In this document: one piece after another, positions 49,371-61,651 of the stretch
Layout: the number at the start of each line of letters is the position of its first letter
How positions within the stretch are numbered: position 1 is the first letter of the stretch
Assembly (NCBI RefSeq): GCF_023856365.1
Contig: NC_064540.1
Location: forward strand, 16,089,191 to 16,153,190
Length of the DNA: 64,000 bases
Reading direction: 5' to 3'
DNA from: Brienomyrus brachyistius
Lineage: Eukaryota > Chordata > Actinopteri > Osteoglossiformes > Mormyridae
The notes under the pieces: model-generated
The model's database searches: none
The model's input: only the letters and a program-made list of their open reading frames with translations
Told to the model about the DNA's origin: nothing
Translations under genes and position numbers: made by a program

Positions 49371-49787
49371 TACACTCAGTGGGCAGTTTATTATGTGTAC
49401 CTGCTTGTCAGTGCAAACATCCTGCTCCTCTAAAGAGTCAGTAACGAAGCTGAATACATACGGAATGGCAGAAAGCGCGTGACTAGCTGTGTGATTGTCA
49501 ACACGCTGTGATCGTTCGTGTCAGATGCGGTGCTTCCAGCAGAAACAGCCACCCTCTTGGGATTTTACTGTGATACAGAGTGTACAGACAATAATGAAGA
49601 AAAGCATCCAGTTAGTAGCAGTTTTGCAGCTGGGAGCACTTCGTCAATGAGAGAGGGCAGAGGAGAATGACCACACTCGTTAAAGCTGAATCAGCTCAGG
49701 ACAGTGCGGTGCAGAAAGGGTTCTGAAGCGGTTTTAGAGGAGACGTGGGAGCTACCTGGTACTACCTTACAGTGCCTACTGAGTGTA
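49371..49787 (+). mobile_element. Tc1-family transposon remnant, copy B (plus sense), complete ends
   Basis: TA followed by CACTCAGTGGGCAG at the left and, inverted at the right, CACTCAGTAGGCA, both ending on TA, the Tc1 target dinucleotide. The interior holds GGGATTTTACTGTGATACAG, AGGAGAATGACCACACTCG and GGTACTACC near the right terminus, decayed pieces of a transposase frame. At 417 bp it is internally deleted and non-coding. Confidence 0.8.
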
Positions 49788-49789
49788 CA

Positions 49790-50795
49790 CATGTAATAGT
49801 AAAAACTTCACAATATAAAAAAGACTGCCTGATGTCAGTCGGGAAGCTTATTCAAAGAACCATGTCCATTTCTATACCTGTATAGATATCAGCACCTATT
49901 ACAGACACCGAGGGACTAGTTAGCAGAAGTACTGACAGGTTAAGGCGTTAACTAATACGTAAAAAAGGTGTCTTGGAAAGATGTCCCTAATGTCCCTAAT
50001 TTCTCTTATCCTGTCTTGTCCAGGAGTTGAATAAGAAAGACACCGTCAATGCCTTGGAGACTAAAAGGAACCAAGAGGGTTTGTGTGACTTTCCAATAAG
50101 CCACAACTGTGGCTGAGATCTGCAGGTTTCTCATGCTTGGGACTGATCACATTTTTGTGTCATTTGGGGGGACATCGGAGAAGCAGAAGCTATCATCTTA
50201 TTCTGCTCTGATCCATGAGTGTATCTTGGTGGTTTTGCCCCCTATCAATTTATTGAATAACTGACATTGATGAAAGATATAATTAAGCAAAAAGTTCGGA
50301 GAACTTACCGCAGGTCTCCTGCATCCGAAACCTTTTGTACTGCAGACGTGGTCCTTGGATTCTTCTTAATGTCTTTTATATATTGAACATGTTCCTTGTA
50401 CATGCAATTTCTTTATAAAGGCATGACATTTTCAGATGGAAGAGATTTTACGTCATAAAATTCCAGAGTACCCTCTCTGGACTGGGGGTACTGGGACCCA
50501 CTCTTGGTCCTGCAGGCCTTCTGGTTCTGTTGTGCTCCTGGCAGTCTTCAACTGATCGTTCCTTCGTGGTAAGTTGGATTTAGCACATGGGGAGGCCAGA
50601 TAAGCCAGAATCATCCAGACAAGCAGCCAGGGTTTGCTGAAAATGTCTGGCTGAAGCTTGCACTGAGATGAAAGCCTGTACATGGCAGGAGTTCGGAGAT
50701 GTGATGGAGAACGAGTATCAAGTAGCCCCAAGGATGTTTCCTTTCAGGCGAAGTGAGCGAATCTGCCCTTAGCAAATCTGCCAATCTACCCTTAG
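49790..50795. other. Intergenic, nothing recognised
   Basis: Frames of 92-100 residues on the minus strand (50453-50913) lack recognisable motifs and partly overlap the LINE remnant to the right. Confidence 0.4.
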
Positions 50796-50799
50796 GATT

Positions 50800-51365
50800 G
50801 AGCATCTCGAAATCTAAAAGGGCAAATGAGATTGACAGGTGGCTGCAGACTTGCACCGTGCAGGTCCGTGTGCATGAGGCAGGAGCTAAGAGGTCGGGTA
50901 TGGATTGGAGCATGCCGGTCAGACTACATCCCAGCCCTCACCTTTGGTGATGACTAAAAGGACAAGGTTGCAAGTACAAGCTGCCAAAGCGAGGTTTCTC
51001 TGCAGGCCTGCCAAGGTTCACCCGGTGTGGCAAGGCGAGGACTTCCGAGGTCCTGGGAGACTTCAATCTGGAGCCAGTGCCGTACAAGTCTGCTGAGGTG
51101 GTTCTGGAAACTGGTGAAGGTGCCAGCTGGTTGGCTTCCAAGGGAGATGATCCACTGGGCTGAGGCCCCAGGGCAGATCCAGAACATGCTGGAGGGACTG
51201 TAGCTCCTAACTGACTTGGGAACTGGCGGGGATCCCCCAGAACGAGCCTGTGAGAGTGTGACCTTGGGAAGAGGGAGGTTTAGTCCGACCTGTCTGACAA
51301 ACTGCCACAGCGATAAACGCCAGAAGACCCATTCTGAATATGGATGGGTGGTCAGTTAGACTCGA
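50800..51365 (+). mobile_element. LINE 3' end, decayed, plus sense
   Basis: AAATGAGATTGACAGGTGGC, CTGCTGAGGTGGTTCTGGAA, ACATGCTGGAGGGACTGTAG, CTGGCGGGGATCCCCCAG and a final AATATGGATGGGTGG follow the order of the reverse-transcriptase C-terminal region and tail of the same fish LINE family as at 8.84-9.38 kb. Stops and indels are frequent. Confidence 0.7.
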
Positions 51366-51369
51366 ACAT

Positions 51370-52970
51370 TAATATGACACAAAAACCATATTTCTGAGGA
51401 TTTATGCTTATGAAAATAGATCTATATACATAATGTATGTTTTATGCACAGTTGGGAAAGATTTACAGCGGAGCTAGTCACCGGATAGCATGATGTCAGT
51501 TTCCGTGTAACAGCTGAAAGAGTTTTTACCAGAGAACATAGTCAGATTAAATAATCTATACATGCTTCTTTTTCTGCAGAATAAAAATGAATAAACTGGC
51601 AGCATAATGATAGATGTAGAGGGTTAAACTTTATAGAAATCTGAAGCCATTCAGCTTTGGCATTTTACAGGACCAAAGGGAATCTTCAAATGCAAGCCTT
51701 AATCTGTACCACTACAATTTATAATCGCAAATATATTCTGCTTCATTTAAAGTGTATAGAAACAGCTTGCCTTGAAATTGCTGAAAGGTTAAAGTGATCT
51801 CACTGTGGCTCGGATGGGGAAACAAACAGGAATGAGGGTGGCAGTGTGGACCAGAACATTTTATAACACTCAGCCAGGAATCCAACTGGATGTGCCACTG
51901 AGCATTTGTCCAAGTGTTTCATGGAAAAAGTATCCGGTTGCAAATTTTATAATTCTCCAATATGCTCCGAGTTGGTACAGATGTCTGAGGTGTCGATACT
52001 GATGTCTGAAGTGTGAGTACAGATGTTTGAAATGCTCGGGAAAGGTTACGTTTTTTGTTTTGATACCTACTTTGATTTACCATTCCTTTCGAATGCTGAT
52101 GTAGGACAGTGACCTTTCATTGTCCTTTTATCACAACAATATTGCCATTTGCTGTGTTTTTTTCCGGTAGTCTTGCAGATTACACAGGGATGCTAATGAA
52201 GCGGTTAAACACGAGAGTGAGCGCAGGTCCAGTCCTCTAGGTAAGGGTTGGGGACGCCTCCTTGCGTCTCCTCTACTGACCTATTATTTTTATCAGCGAA
52301 ATCATTCCTGCCTGCAAACTGGGCTGTAGCACATGGATATATATAGAGCACAGCTCCAGAATTAATAGTTTCATTTAGCTCATTTTCAGTGTACAAGTAC
52401 CCTGGTCAAAAAGTGTTTTAGCTGACAATGGTTAATTGCTTGGCAATTTCATTATGTTAAGTTTAGTTCACTAAGTTTAATTTATTTCATAAACATGCAA
52501 ATGTAGCTATTTAGCCATATAACTAACAGGCATGATAATAATTACAAAAAAACATTGCACAAAGTTGGTAGCATTGGAGCTAAAACAGCTGTATTGATAT
52601 TCTTTGCAAATATTTTTCTAAGCTCCCAGTTATAAAAATAGAATGCCTACATCTCCTTTGGGCTCATCTTCAAATTTCTTTTTTTGATCGCAGATATTTT
52701 TCCCAGTTTGCCCCTGAACCTCAATGTCTTGCTGTTGTCAAAAATAACACTTTTCAGATTAGAAAATGGTTTATTCCATTAGCAGGATGCTATTTAGATG
52801 ATAAAATGTTAAATGCATGTTAATACATGTTCAGAAAGCTGTTTTGATCACACAGTAACTGGCAAAAGCAGAGCCTCTTTGCCGAAAGTGTGCGGGTGTT
52901 TGTGGGTGTATATCCTGGGGGGGGGAGTGAGCCATCCAGGTGCATCCTGGGAGAGACTCCTGGATAGTTC
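51370..52970. other. Intergenic, nothing recognised
   Basis: AT-rich. A small local duplication (GATGTCTGAGGTGT / GATGTCTGAAGTGT) occurs at 51980-52014. Confidence 0.45.
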
Positions 52971-52973
52971 CTA

Positions 52974-53012
52974 TGGATGGATGGATGGATGGATGGAAGG
53001 AAGGAAGGAAGG
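52974..53012. repeat. (ATGG)n(AAGG)n microsatellite
   Basis: Five ATGG units pass into four AAGG units. (ATGG)n commonly trails fish LINE/SINE 3' ends, and the preceding 120 bp has a CATCCTGGGAGAGAC module consistent with that. Confidence 0.9.
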
Positions 53013-53014
53013 AT

Positions 53015-54125
53015 GATTGGCCATATGCTCGAGCTAAGGGAGGTGTGGAGACGCGGAGAACCTGCACGCTCAGAGGAGGGCAGGAACTGAAGCTTTGTGC
53101 TGTATCTCGTATCACCAGCAATTTCTGTATGAGAGGTTATTTCAACTCATCACATACTGCACAGTTGCTGCTAATATTATTTTTATCATCAGTTATTATT
53201 TATAAGCATATTCACCAAGTGCTCCGTTTCATGTACTTTTCTGTTTACTTTACAAGCGGAAAGAATTTGAAGTAGTTTATCTTTCACAGGTTGAGCTGGT
53301 TGGAGTTATCCTGAGGCCTCGGAGACAGGCATGTGGATGAAGCAGAAGTTCTTTGGATATTTGGATATCACTTGCACTGTGATGCTCAAACTTTTACTAG
53401 CTTTATCGATTTTTAATTGCGTATAGAAAGGTGAAAAAGTAGTTTCAGGTTAAACCACTGTAATGCTAGATAAGATAAATGACATGTGAATAGCAAAAAT
53501 AATTACTGGGCATACAGCTTTTAGGCATGCTAAGCCCGTGGGTTACTTTTTCAGGTAACCTCTGTAGAAATACTATGCGAGATCTTAGGCCTGTAACAGC
53601 TTTGATTGTTTAACCTACCTCCACAAGCCAACAGAGGGAACCCCCCCCCCCTCAACCCGGAGGACCCTTGTGGTCTGTGACAGTGTGCGGCTGCGGAGGG
53701 CTGCTCCTCTGCCGTTAATCATCCAATCCCACACCCTATCGGTCCCTATCGTGCTGCAAATGCACAGCTGATCATGTCCCACAGAAAATACACGAGTCCT
53801 AAGGGGGTAGCTTGGCCAAAACTGAAAACCGTATGAGGAATAAAGTGAGATTTTTCGCCAAAAAGGCTGCGCTGTGCACAGAGTTACTCTTCTCTCTAAG
53901 CTCCCTTACGCTATTTGTTCATGAGTGTCCAATTCTAATCGTTCACTAGAGATGAAATCAGGCACCTAGATCATCACACACATTCATCATTTGTTGACCG
54001 AAGACCTACATTCTGAAAGCGATTTAAACGCTAAAAGACCCCGTTTTTGTGAGAACGTGAGGACGAAAAGGACGACAAAATGACAAATCAAGAGCAAGGC
54101 CTGATCGAAAGGAGCATCACAATTC
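53015..54125. other. Intergenic, nothing recognised
   Basis: A C10 run lies at about 53641-53650. No supported gene. Confidence 0.45.
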
Positions 54126-54130
54126 GCCCA

Positions 54131-54235
54131 GCCCAGTGCTTCTCAACCACATCCTTGGGGACCCCCCCCCCCCCCCCCCCAGACTGTCCCAGCTCCTGTC
54201 AGTAGCAAGAATGTGGACTATCTGGGTGTCCCCTG
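54131..54235. mobile_element. MITE fragment with poly(C)
   Basis: CAGTGCTTCTCAACCACATC, a C-rich run at 54164-54180 and AAGAATGTGGACTATCTGGG match one half of the foldback element at 25.27-25.41 kb. Confidence 0.5.
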
Positions 54236-54239
54236 CATC

Positions 54240-55690
54240 GGGCAAAGTGACTGCGAATGAATTCTCTGAAACGAGATGTTGCCAAAATGGCTTCAGGCAG
54301 CTCGGCGCAGAGGGTGACGTGCTGCTCGTACCTCATGCTCATTCAGCTCATCTTACTAGTGCACGTCCACTGGAACATGGGTCACAATGTGATTGACACC
54401 GTATGACAAAATGAATGGACTTCTCACCTTGCGAAAGTCTGTAGAAACAGCTAAATATTTTTTAGACCACTTTGTGTGGGATAGAATTTACGTGTGAAAA
54501 GAAGCTATATTCAGTTGGCTTTATAATGTAATGCAATCTTTTCTCATTTGTGTGACGTCTTTACATGGGCTGGGAGGTGACGTTGCAGTTGGCTAATGTG
54601 CTTAGTGTCAGCATCCATCACTCTCTCCTTTGAATTATATCCAGATCTAAATGGGCAGTTGGATTCTGAGAAATGCCAGCGATGTGAAAGATAGTTACTT
54701 ATTCAAAGAATATAAATATCCTTTTGCAGGGCTTTTGAAATGTGATTAAATCATATACGATGAAACCTTCTACTGCACAAGTGACTATAGAAGATGGATG
54801 GATTATATCATGCTTATTCTTTAAGAGTATAATAATATACTTTACGTCGCAAAACTTTGTACTGTGGGTTTTTGAATGACTCATTCTGTCCTGCTATTAT
54901 GGAGATTTGTACAGCTGCCTGAGAGCTTGGGCTGACCATGGCTCCAGACCTCAAAGGAGGTCAGGGAGACAAGTAGAAGCTGGGATGGCCCAAGACACCA
55001 GCGGGGATGTCGCCGAGGTCCAGCTTTCTCCAGCTGTGCCGTGAGAGTTTTACTGAGACTGAAAGGGAAATGCCCCCATTTTGGCCACAGGAAGACCGCG
55101 AAATGGAACAAGCTGAATTAATATCCAATAAGAAAAAGAAACTGCATTTTTAATGAGTGTACTACTTCCTGTATTAATGATTGAGCCTGTAAGTCATATT
55201 TCCTCAGAGGTAAAGACTTTACACATTATAGACGGGCTCAGGACATATTACAGGTTATTTGAGGATCGTCGTACATGCAGTGGGTGGCCTGCTGGTTCGG
55301 TGGGGAGACCCCAGGGTGCCTGGTGTGTGGTCTCACATGTTCAGCTGTGCGCTCAGTTCCTGCTTCAGCTCCGTGTGTGTGTGTGCATGTACTTTGTGTG
55401 TTCTCCCTACATTTTCTATGTGGGTTTCCTTGCACAGTCGCAGTTCCTCTCGCAAAGACAAACAGTTTAAGTGAATTGATGTTTCGTGCTGTTAGTTCCC
55501 CCGTCGCTCCTTTCCTGGGATAGTCTCTGGGCTCCCAGTGATGCTGTACCGGGTCACTGGATATGGGAGACTCACAGTAATGTAGACGGCAGGGCTTGGT
55601 AACAGACTGTGATGGTTTATCAGTCTCTCGCATCAAGCGAGTGGGATTGTGCCCCACTGCCGCTTACGTAACCAGGGGCTGTCTGAGAGC
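54240..55690. other. Intergenic; possible SINE shreds at 55.27-55.47 kb
   Basis: TGTGTTCTCCCTACATTTTC and GTGGGTTTCCTTGCACAGTC resemble the 'gttctccccgtgt... gtgggtttcct' module of fish SINEs, preceded by a short TG run. No gene was seen. Confidence 0.4.
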
Positions 55691-55699
55691 TCTCCTGCA

Positions 55700-56430
55700 T
55701 CTCCTGCATTCCCACACCACCATCTCAATGGGGTTGAGTTCTTTCACTATTGCTTGCTTGTTTCAGAGTCCCAATGCTTTTGCTGCCATCCGCTTGTAGG
55801 TTTACTCTTTGTTTTGGATTCCAGTATTCTTTTGAGATCTACTTTTAGCTAAGCCTTAGTTGTGGGACAGATGGTGTCATGGATTAGTCTAAAAAACACT
55901 GGCGCTGAGAAGAATCCAGAGTGGACGCGACAATAATGAGGTGTCTACATCCCACGGTAAGCAGGCAGGCCTGAATCATCACCCTGAACCACCATGCTTG
56001 ACAGCTGGTATGGGATTCCTGTGCAAATACATCGTGTTTGATTACAGCCATCGGACTCCACTTTGGTCTTGTCTGTCCAGAGTACTTGAGATAGAATGGG
56101 TTCTCACCTTTCCATAAACACCATCCCATTACCAGCCCTGACAGAGGCCTACTTTTCCCAAAATGTATCCCAGTGGATGTCGGCCGTTAAGAACATCGTA
56201 TGAGACAGGCTTGGGATGAATCTACGGGAACAGACACTCCAGGGTGGATTGGAAACCTTGTTACGCGTTTGCAAATGATCTTTCACATTGTGACAAGATG
56301 CACTTTGTATGAGCAGAGAAAATTCTTTCTTTGAGACTGACAGATATCTGTTGACTCTCTGCAGGATGTGTTTCTATAAGCCAGAATGTTCCTTACCACG
56401 GTGACATCGCTCGTACTGATTCACAGATCA
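55700..56430 (-). pseudogene. Relic of a second Tc1-type transposase gene
   Basis: Read on the minus strand, 56014-55979 translates as PIPAVKHGGSG before a stop, matching the conserved VKHGG block of Tc1-type transposases. Flanking plus-strand phrases such as CTCCACTTTGGTCTTGTCTG and CACCATCTCAATGGGGTTGA are the antisense of other conserved blocks in the expected order. No frame is intact and the terminal repeats were not located. It belongs to a different lineage from the three copies with CACTCAGTGG ends. Confidence 0.55.
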
Positions 56431-56434
56431 CCTG

Positions 56435-57690
56435 CACTCGAGTTCCTGACGCAGAATACACCAAATTCACGTTAATTCACACATCATGCATGCATTATCT
56501 TGCTCCCTTCATGAATTGAAAAAAGTTTAAGCATGCCCTTTGGTATCACTATACAAGTAGCACCTGCTGGTGTTTTGAAAAAAAAAGGGTAAAAAATTTA
56601 GTGTCATTTGTCTGCTGGTAAAATATACCCATACGGCACTGCACTTTGGAACATTAACCATTTATTAAAATAAATAAATAAGTGAAGTACACGATTGGCT
56701 TTTGATCAGCTTCTGAATGAAACAGGCATGTACAAAATGTAGAATTTGACTCACTCCTGATTTCAGTATAATTAAAACAAATCAGTCTCTGAAAGTCTAA
56801 AGTGGGAAACTAGGAAACGTCAAGGCTGCTTCAACTTTTGAAATTATACGGCATTAATAAAATGTAATCTGAAGTGAATCGTAAAGACCAAGAAGTCAGT
56901 TACTATGAGCACGCGAGTCCCTGGAGCTGAGCTTGTTGAAGACTTTGCAATCCTTGCATTAGATTGCATAAGAGACTGCCTTCAATCCAATTTAGCATCA
57001 TCTTTTATCCATGTCTTAGGGAAAAAAAAGCACTGCATGTTGATTGTGCAATTACACATTCCAGGAACTTCTCTAAAACTGTGCCCAGCAGTCAACGTGT
57101 TTTATATCAGCTGTGTTCATTCTGAATTTCTACACCAGGTCTCATGATTATGGATCAATCAAGTGGTGCATCCCTGCAAGAATGCCATTTTGGGATTAGC
57201 TTTTTCTTCCCCAAATGTTTCCACAGTGAAACACTGGCAACAGCACGTCATCATGGAACACAAGCAAAAAAGGTTTAGTGTCACTGTACAGCCATCCGAA
57301 TAAAAAAATTATGAATTTACAAGAAGAAACAAAAATGTACTAGATGGTCATTAAAATGTCTGGCAATAACACCAAATAATCCACACGTAGAGTAAAAGTT
57401 TGCTACTTTAAACATTTTATTAGTTAGTTTTTTTGTAAAAAATCAACACAAATCCACCAAACAATGTTATGCATGCAGAGATTTAGTATACAAGACTGAC
57501 AAGTAACTTTTCAATATGAAAAGATCTTTTAAATCATTTATCTCACAGAGATAACAAAAACAATCAATTAATACAGTGGTATTAAAATCAAAGGCCAAGT
57601 GTTGTAAAAATATCAATGTGTTTTTAAACTCTTTAGATTCTAGATTTACAAGAAATTATGACTTCTATATAAAACAATTTAGTACTGTAC
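56435..57690. other. AT-rich intergenic, or distal 3' UTR of the contactin gene
   Basis: No coding signal. An AATAAA in minus sense at about 57415, followed by GT-rich sequence, could be a distal poly(A) site. Confidence 0.35.
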
Positions 57691-57692
57691 CA

Positions 57693-58536
57693 TACACTCA
57701 GTGGTCATTTTATTAGGTACACCTAGCTAGTACTAGGTAGGACTCAAATTATTAGGTACACCTAACTTGTACTGGGTAGAACTCACTTTATTAGGTACAC
57801 TAAATAATTCTGGGTAGGATACACTTTATTAGGGACACCTAGTTAGTAGCGGGTAGGACCCACCTTATTAGGGACACCTAGTTAGTACCGGGTAGGGCCC
57901 ACTTTATTAGGGACACCTAGTTAGTACCGGGTAGGACCCACTTTATTAGGTACACCTAGCTAGTACCGGGTAGGATCCACTTTATTAGGTACACCTAGCT
58001 AGTACCGGGTAGGACACACTTTATTAGGTACACTACCTAGTCATAAGTAGGACTCCCTTTTACTGCTAGAACCACTTCAAAGGTAGATGACATGATTTCA
58101 GAGCCTTTCTGTACACCATTATTGTACTGGACTGTTATTTTGACACTTCCTGTTAGCTTTAATAAGTCTAGCCATACTGTGCCAACCTCTCTCATTAACA
58201 GGGGGTTTTCAACCTCAGAACTGCCACTAACTGGATGTTATTTTGCTCACTATTCTCTATAAACTCTAGATACTGCAAAGCAGTAACATCCCCGGGGTGC
58301 CTGTTTCTGAGAGGCTAGTACCATCGTCAGGCACCAACAATCGCACCACATTCAAAAATCCCTTACATCAGGCGTCTCAGCCGTTCTAATGTTTAGCTAG
58401 ACAGTAACTAAATCTCCTGACCCTGTGTGTGTGACTCTGTAATGTATTCAGTTGCAGCCACATCACTCGCTGCTCGGAGGAACAGGCTGTTTGTGTTAAT
58501 GAGCAAGAATACCTAGTAAATTGGATACTGAGTGTA
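57693..58536 (-). mobile_element. Tc1-family transposon remnant, copy C, with amplified terminus
   Basis: TA plus CACTCAGTGGTCATTTTATT at the left and inverted CACTCAGTATCCAATTTACT plus TA at the right define an 844-bp element with Tc1-style ends. The right half carries antisense pieces of the transposase N-terminal part (CCAACCTCTCTCATTAACAG, ATTCTCTATAAACTCTAG, CCACATTCAAAAATCCCTTA), collinear with copy A. The left half is replaced by the 39-bp array. No open frame survives. Confidence 0.85.
57710..58059. repeat. 39-bp tandem array, nine copies, inside Tc1 copy C
   Basis: The unit is TTATTAGGTACACCTAGCTA followed by GTACCGGGTAGGACCCACT. The unit itself spans the inner part of the terminal inverted repeat and the adjacent sub-terminal sequence, so the array arose by amplifying the element's own 3' end. 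Central copies are the most alike and edge copies are diverged, as expected for unequal exchange. Confidence 0.93.
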
Positions 58537-58539
58537 TTT

Positions 58540-60400
58540 GACATTTTTGTACATTTTGAAGAAAAACCAATGCACTGTATGAAAACTCTCCTGATAAGCT
58601 AACTTGCATTTTGAGTAATGATTAGTGATATCTGACATATCTCAAATGATAGGAATGGACAGCTATGCTGAGTACCAGCTTAGGGATTTAATGTAACCTC
58701 ATATCTAGCCATATAAATATGTGAAATCTAAGAATTCACCACAACCTTCTACCAACTGCAAGATGGATGGACAGATCAGATGTGCAATTCACATCCTGCA
58801 AAATAATATTAACAGTACAATAAAATAATGAATTCTAGCTGACAAACTATATTATATGTCCATACTAGATTTGGAGCAAGGTTACTACATCAAGTTCAAG
58901 TAATTAATCCCAATAACTGTACAGTTTGCAAAAGGTTTCATGTGCAGGTTTCATAATTATATTTTGTGTATTCGTGCATATTGCATAATTACTCATTACA
59001 TATGGCCTCGATTTGTATAAAAGCTTGGTCTTTGTTTTTTGGTGACGGATAATTCCATCTGACCGTATCTGGTAATCTCCATTATACACTGGGTGTACAG
59101 TCCAGACATTGCTTTGAACGTTGCTGTTTGCAGTTAAATAACTCACAAAAATCCATAGCATCACTGCAAAATAATGCTTCAGAAATGCCCATATTATAAA
59201 TAAAAACTATGTTACAAGAGTCATTTCCGTTATAAAAATCCCTATTCAACACTTGACCTTTAAGAAAGTATGAATGAAAACATTACAAATGTTCCCATTC
59301 TGATGCTTCATTATGGTAATTATTACAAACTCATTGTCTTTTACAATTTCTGAACCCACCAAAATAATGAACAGACGCACTAATCAATTGCAGTTTCAGC
59401 ACGGTTAACATACGGCAAATCTTCAATAACGAGAAAACATGATTCAGAGAGAATTCGCAAATCAAATAAAACTAATAAACAAAACTACTAGTTTATGGCA
59501 AATACGCTCACATTTTGCAGAAGTGCATTTAGATTTTTTTTTATGCGGTTTCATTCATAAAGACTAGCTAAAAGAAAGATACAAGAAAGACGGGAGAGAC
59601 AAAGGACGTATCAGAACATAATCTACCAAACACCTGCGACAGCGACGTCAATCAATCAGCCGTTAGGATTCTGACGGCTATAATAATGGGGAAGAAGGAT
59701 CGATATCCCATTCGCTTGGCTGCTGAGGCCTAATCAATGAGTGTAGGCCTCAGTGAGGGAGTAGATAGGCCGCCTGACCGTAAGTGCTGTTTGGAGGTAG
59801 CGGGCCTGCAGGGGCTAGCTCACCAGCTTCGCCGGCTGAACAGGGACGCCATGTCACCTCGGTTCATTTCCTTGTGCTTTCATTTGACTTTGAAAGGAAG
59901 TGCATCGTGCGAGGGTCACCAGGGAATGCAGCCTCGGTGAGGTGGATCAGACAGCCGGGGTTCGAGAAAGGCACCATGCCCTGGAATTAGCAGCCATTTC
60001 CACGCTGACCAACAGAAAAATTCAGGTCTACAGGTATCACTTGAGCATTATCTGAACAATGCTCCCCGAAAAGTAGGCAGCCCTGATATAACACAAAAGA
60101 CTAAATACCATCTCTAAATAGTGCTAAACATCAATCTGTATTACTCCCGATAAGGTTATTCTGTCTGCTCATAATACATGTTACATTTGAAACCTAGTCA
60201 TCTATATTATGCACTCCAAGCAAAATCCTACATATGTGTTCATATGTATGTGTGTAATGTTACACGGCTGGGTCTGAAGACTTTTACTGTACAGAATTTA
60301 AGATTTAGACTTATATCTGTCCATCTTATACATATTTAATAAACCAACCAATTGCCACTAATGTCTTCTATATAAAACTTATTGTTCATTTTGCTTAATG
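58540..60400. other. Downstream region of the contactin gene, nothing recognised
   Basis: AT-rich with a GC-richer island at about 59730-59960. Frames there are short and unmotifed. It may be UTR if the distal poly(A) site is used. Confidence 0.4.
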
Positions 60401-60406
60401 TTTATT
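60401..60406 (-). terminator. Candidate poly(A) signal AATAAA
   Basis: This is the nearest canonical hexamer downstream of the contactin stop codon on the minus strand, about 1.25 kb away. A GT-containing stretch follows some 50-60 bases further downstream. No transcript evidence is available. Confidence 0.3.
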
Positions 60407-61651
60407 GTCTGTCTGCTAGTTATATACATCTAACAATTTTTCTATTAATGTGGCTGTCAAAAAAGAAGAGCTAGACCTACCTATTTCTAGTGAAAAAGGC
60501 ACTAGTTTTGTTCTTAAATTGTCTCATCGTTAATGTAGCGTAACTCTAAGGAGAAGCCAAACGCATTGTCAGTCAGGTCAAGGTGAAGTTTATGCTAGAG
60601 TAAGTCTGAATTGAAAAATAATAATCTAATGCGAAGCCACTGGCTCGGCCTGCTGGCGGTCAGAGAGCTCCTCGGGGGCCTGGGGTTCCGTCCTGTGCTG
60701 CGAAATCATTATTCCTACACCGTAAAGAGCAGCACATTACACTTAACCCAGCCCAATGTGGCAGGAGACGGGTCTAGATCTTAAACGTTCTTTTTACAGA
60801 GAAAGTAAGTTAAAATAGTTAAAATTACATTTTTAAGAGGCACAGGTGATTCTAGTGGCTCCTAGCCCTGGTCCCTGTACGCAGACGTACGATTCAATAT
60901 GTTGTTTTTTTTCCTGCTGTCTGACAGAAACATACCATGAATGGATTTTCATAATTTTGGGCAAACTGACTAAATGAAATTGCAGACTGACTAAATCTAG
61001 ACGTTTTTCTAACTCTGCCGTTTTGCTTTCAAGACGACAGAAAAAAGCAAAACAGTATGACAATGTAACCAGATTTTAAAAAAATGTAAATAAATCAGGT
61101 GATGCTGCTAAATAAGATTAGGCATTAAAGCTAAAAACAAGAAACATCATCACCAGGCTTTGTTGGACAAAAATAGTATTTTCATCATCCAATCATCCGC
61201 ATCCTATGTCTAGGCTTTGATTAAGCACCTAAGAAAAACACCTAAAAGATATAAAAGAAACAAACACAACATGATATGTAAATAAATTTTCCCAACTACT
61301 TTGGTATGTAAATGGCATTAAGGCATTATCGTTTTCAAGGATCATTGAGGCAAACATAAACAAGCAATGTACTCATATGGACATTTACATTTTTTTTTTT
61401 TATGTAACAACATTGTCTCTTGTAAGATTGTTTTGTTCAGCAACATGCACACCGAGGATAATTTGGAACATCTCTGCTTACAATATGCATCTCAGAAACA
61501 GTACATTTCAACACTTTCTCCCTGTAACTGAGATCTGGGTACATTGTTTTACATATGCTACTGATGAAAACATTACGAATTAAGAAATAAAAATAGGAGG
61601 ATGAAAGAAAAGAAGGCTATTTCTTGTCTGTCTGTGTGGTTGGCTTAGCTA
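60401..61651 (-). other. Putative 3' UTR of the contactin-family gene
   Basis: This AT-rich stretch lies downstream of the stop codon and has no credible open frame. Reading leftwards from the stop, the first canonical AATAAA seen is at 60406-60401 (plus strand tttatt); an ATTAAA follows at 60340-60335. The end point is inferred. A longer UTR ending near another AATAAA at about 57415 (followed on the minus strand by a GT-rich patch) is possible, but it would have to include the Tc1 remnant at 57.7-58.5 kb. Confidence 0.4.

Noticed and set aside
48824..49375. 183-residue His/Thr-rich minus-strand frame
   Set aside because: A translation of (TG)n/(CA)n microsatellites, not a protein.
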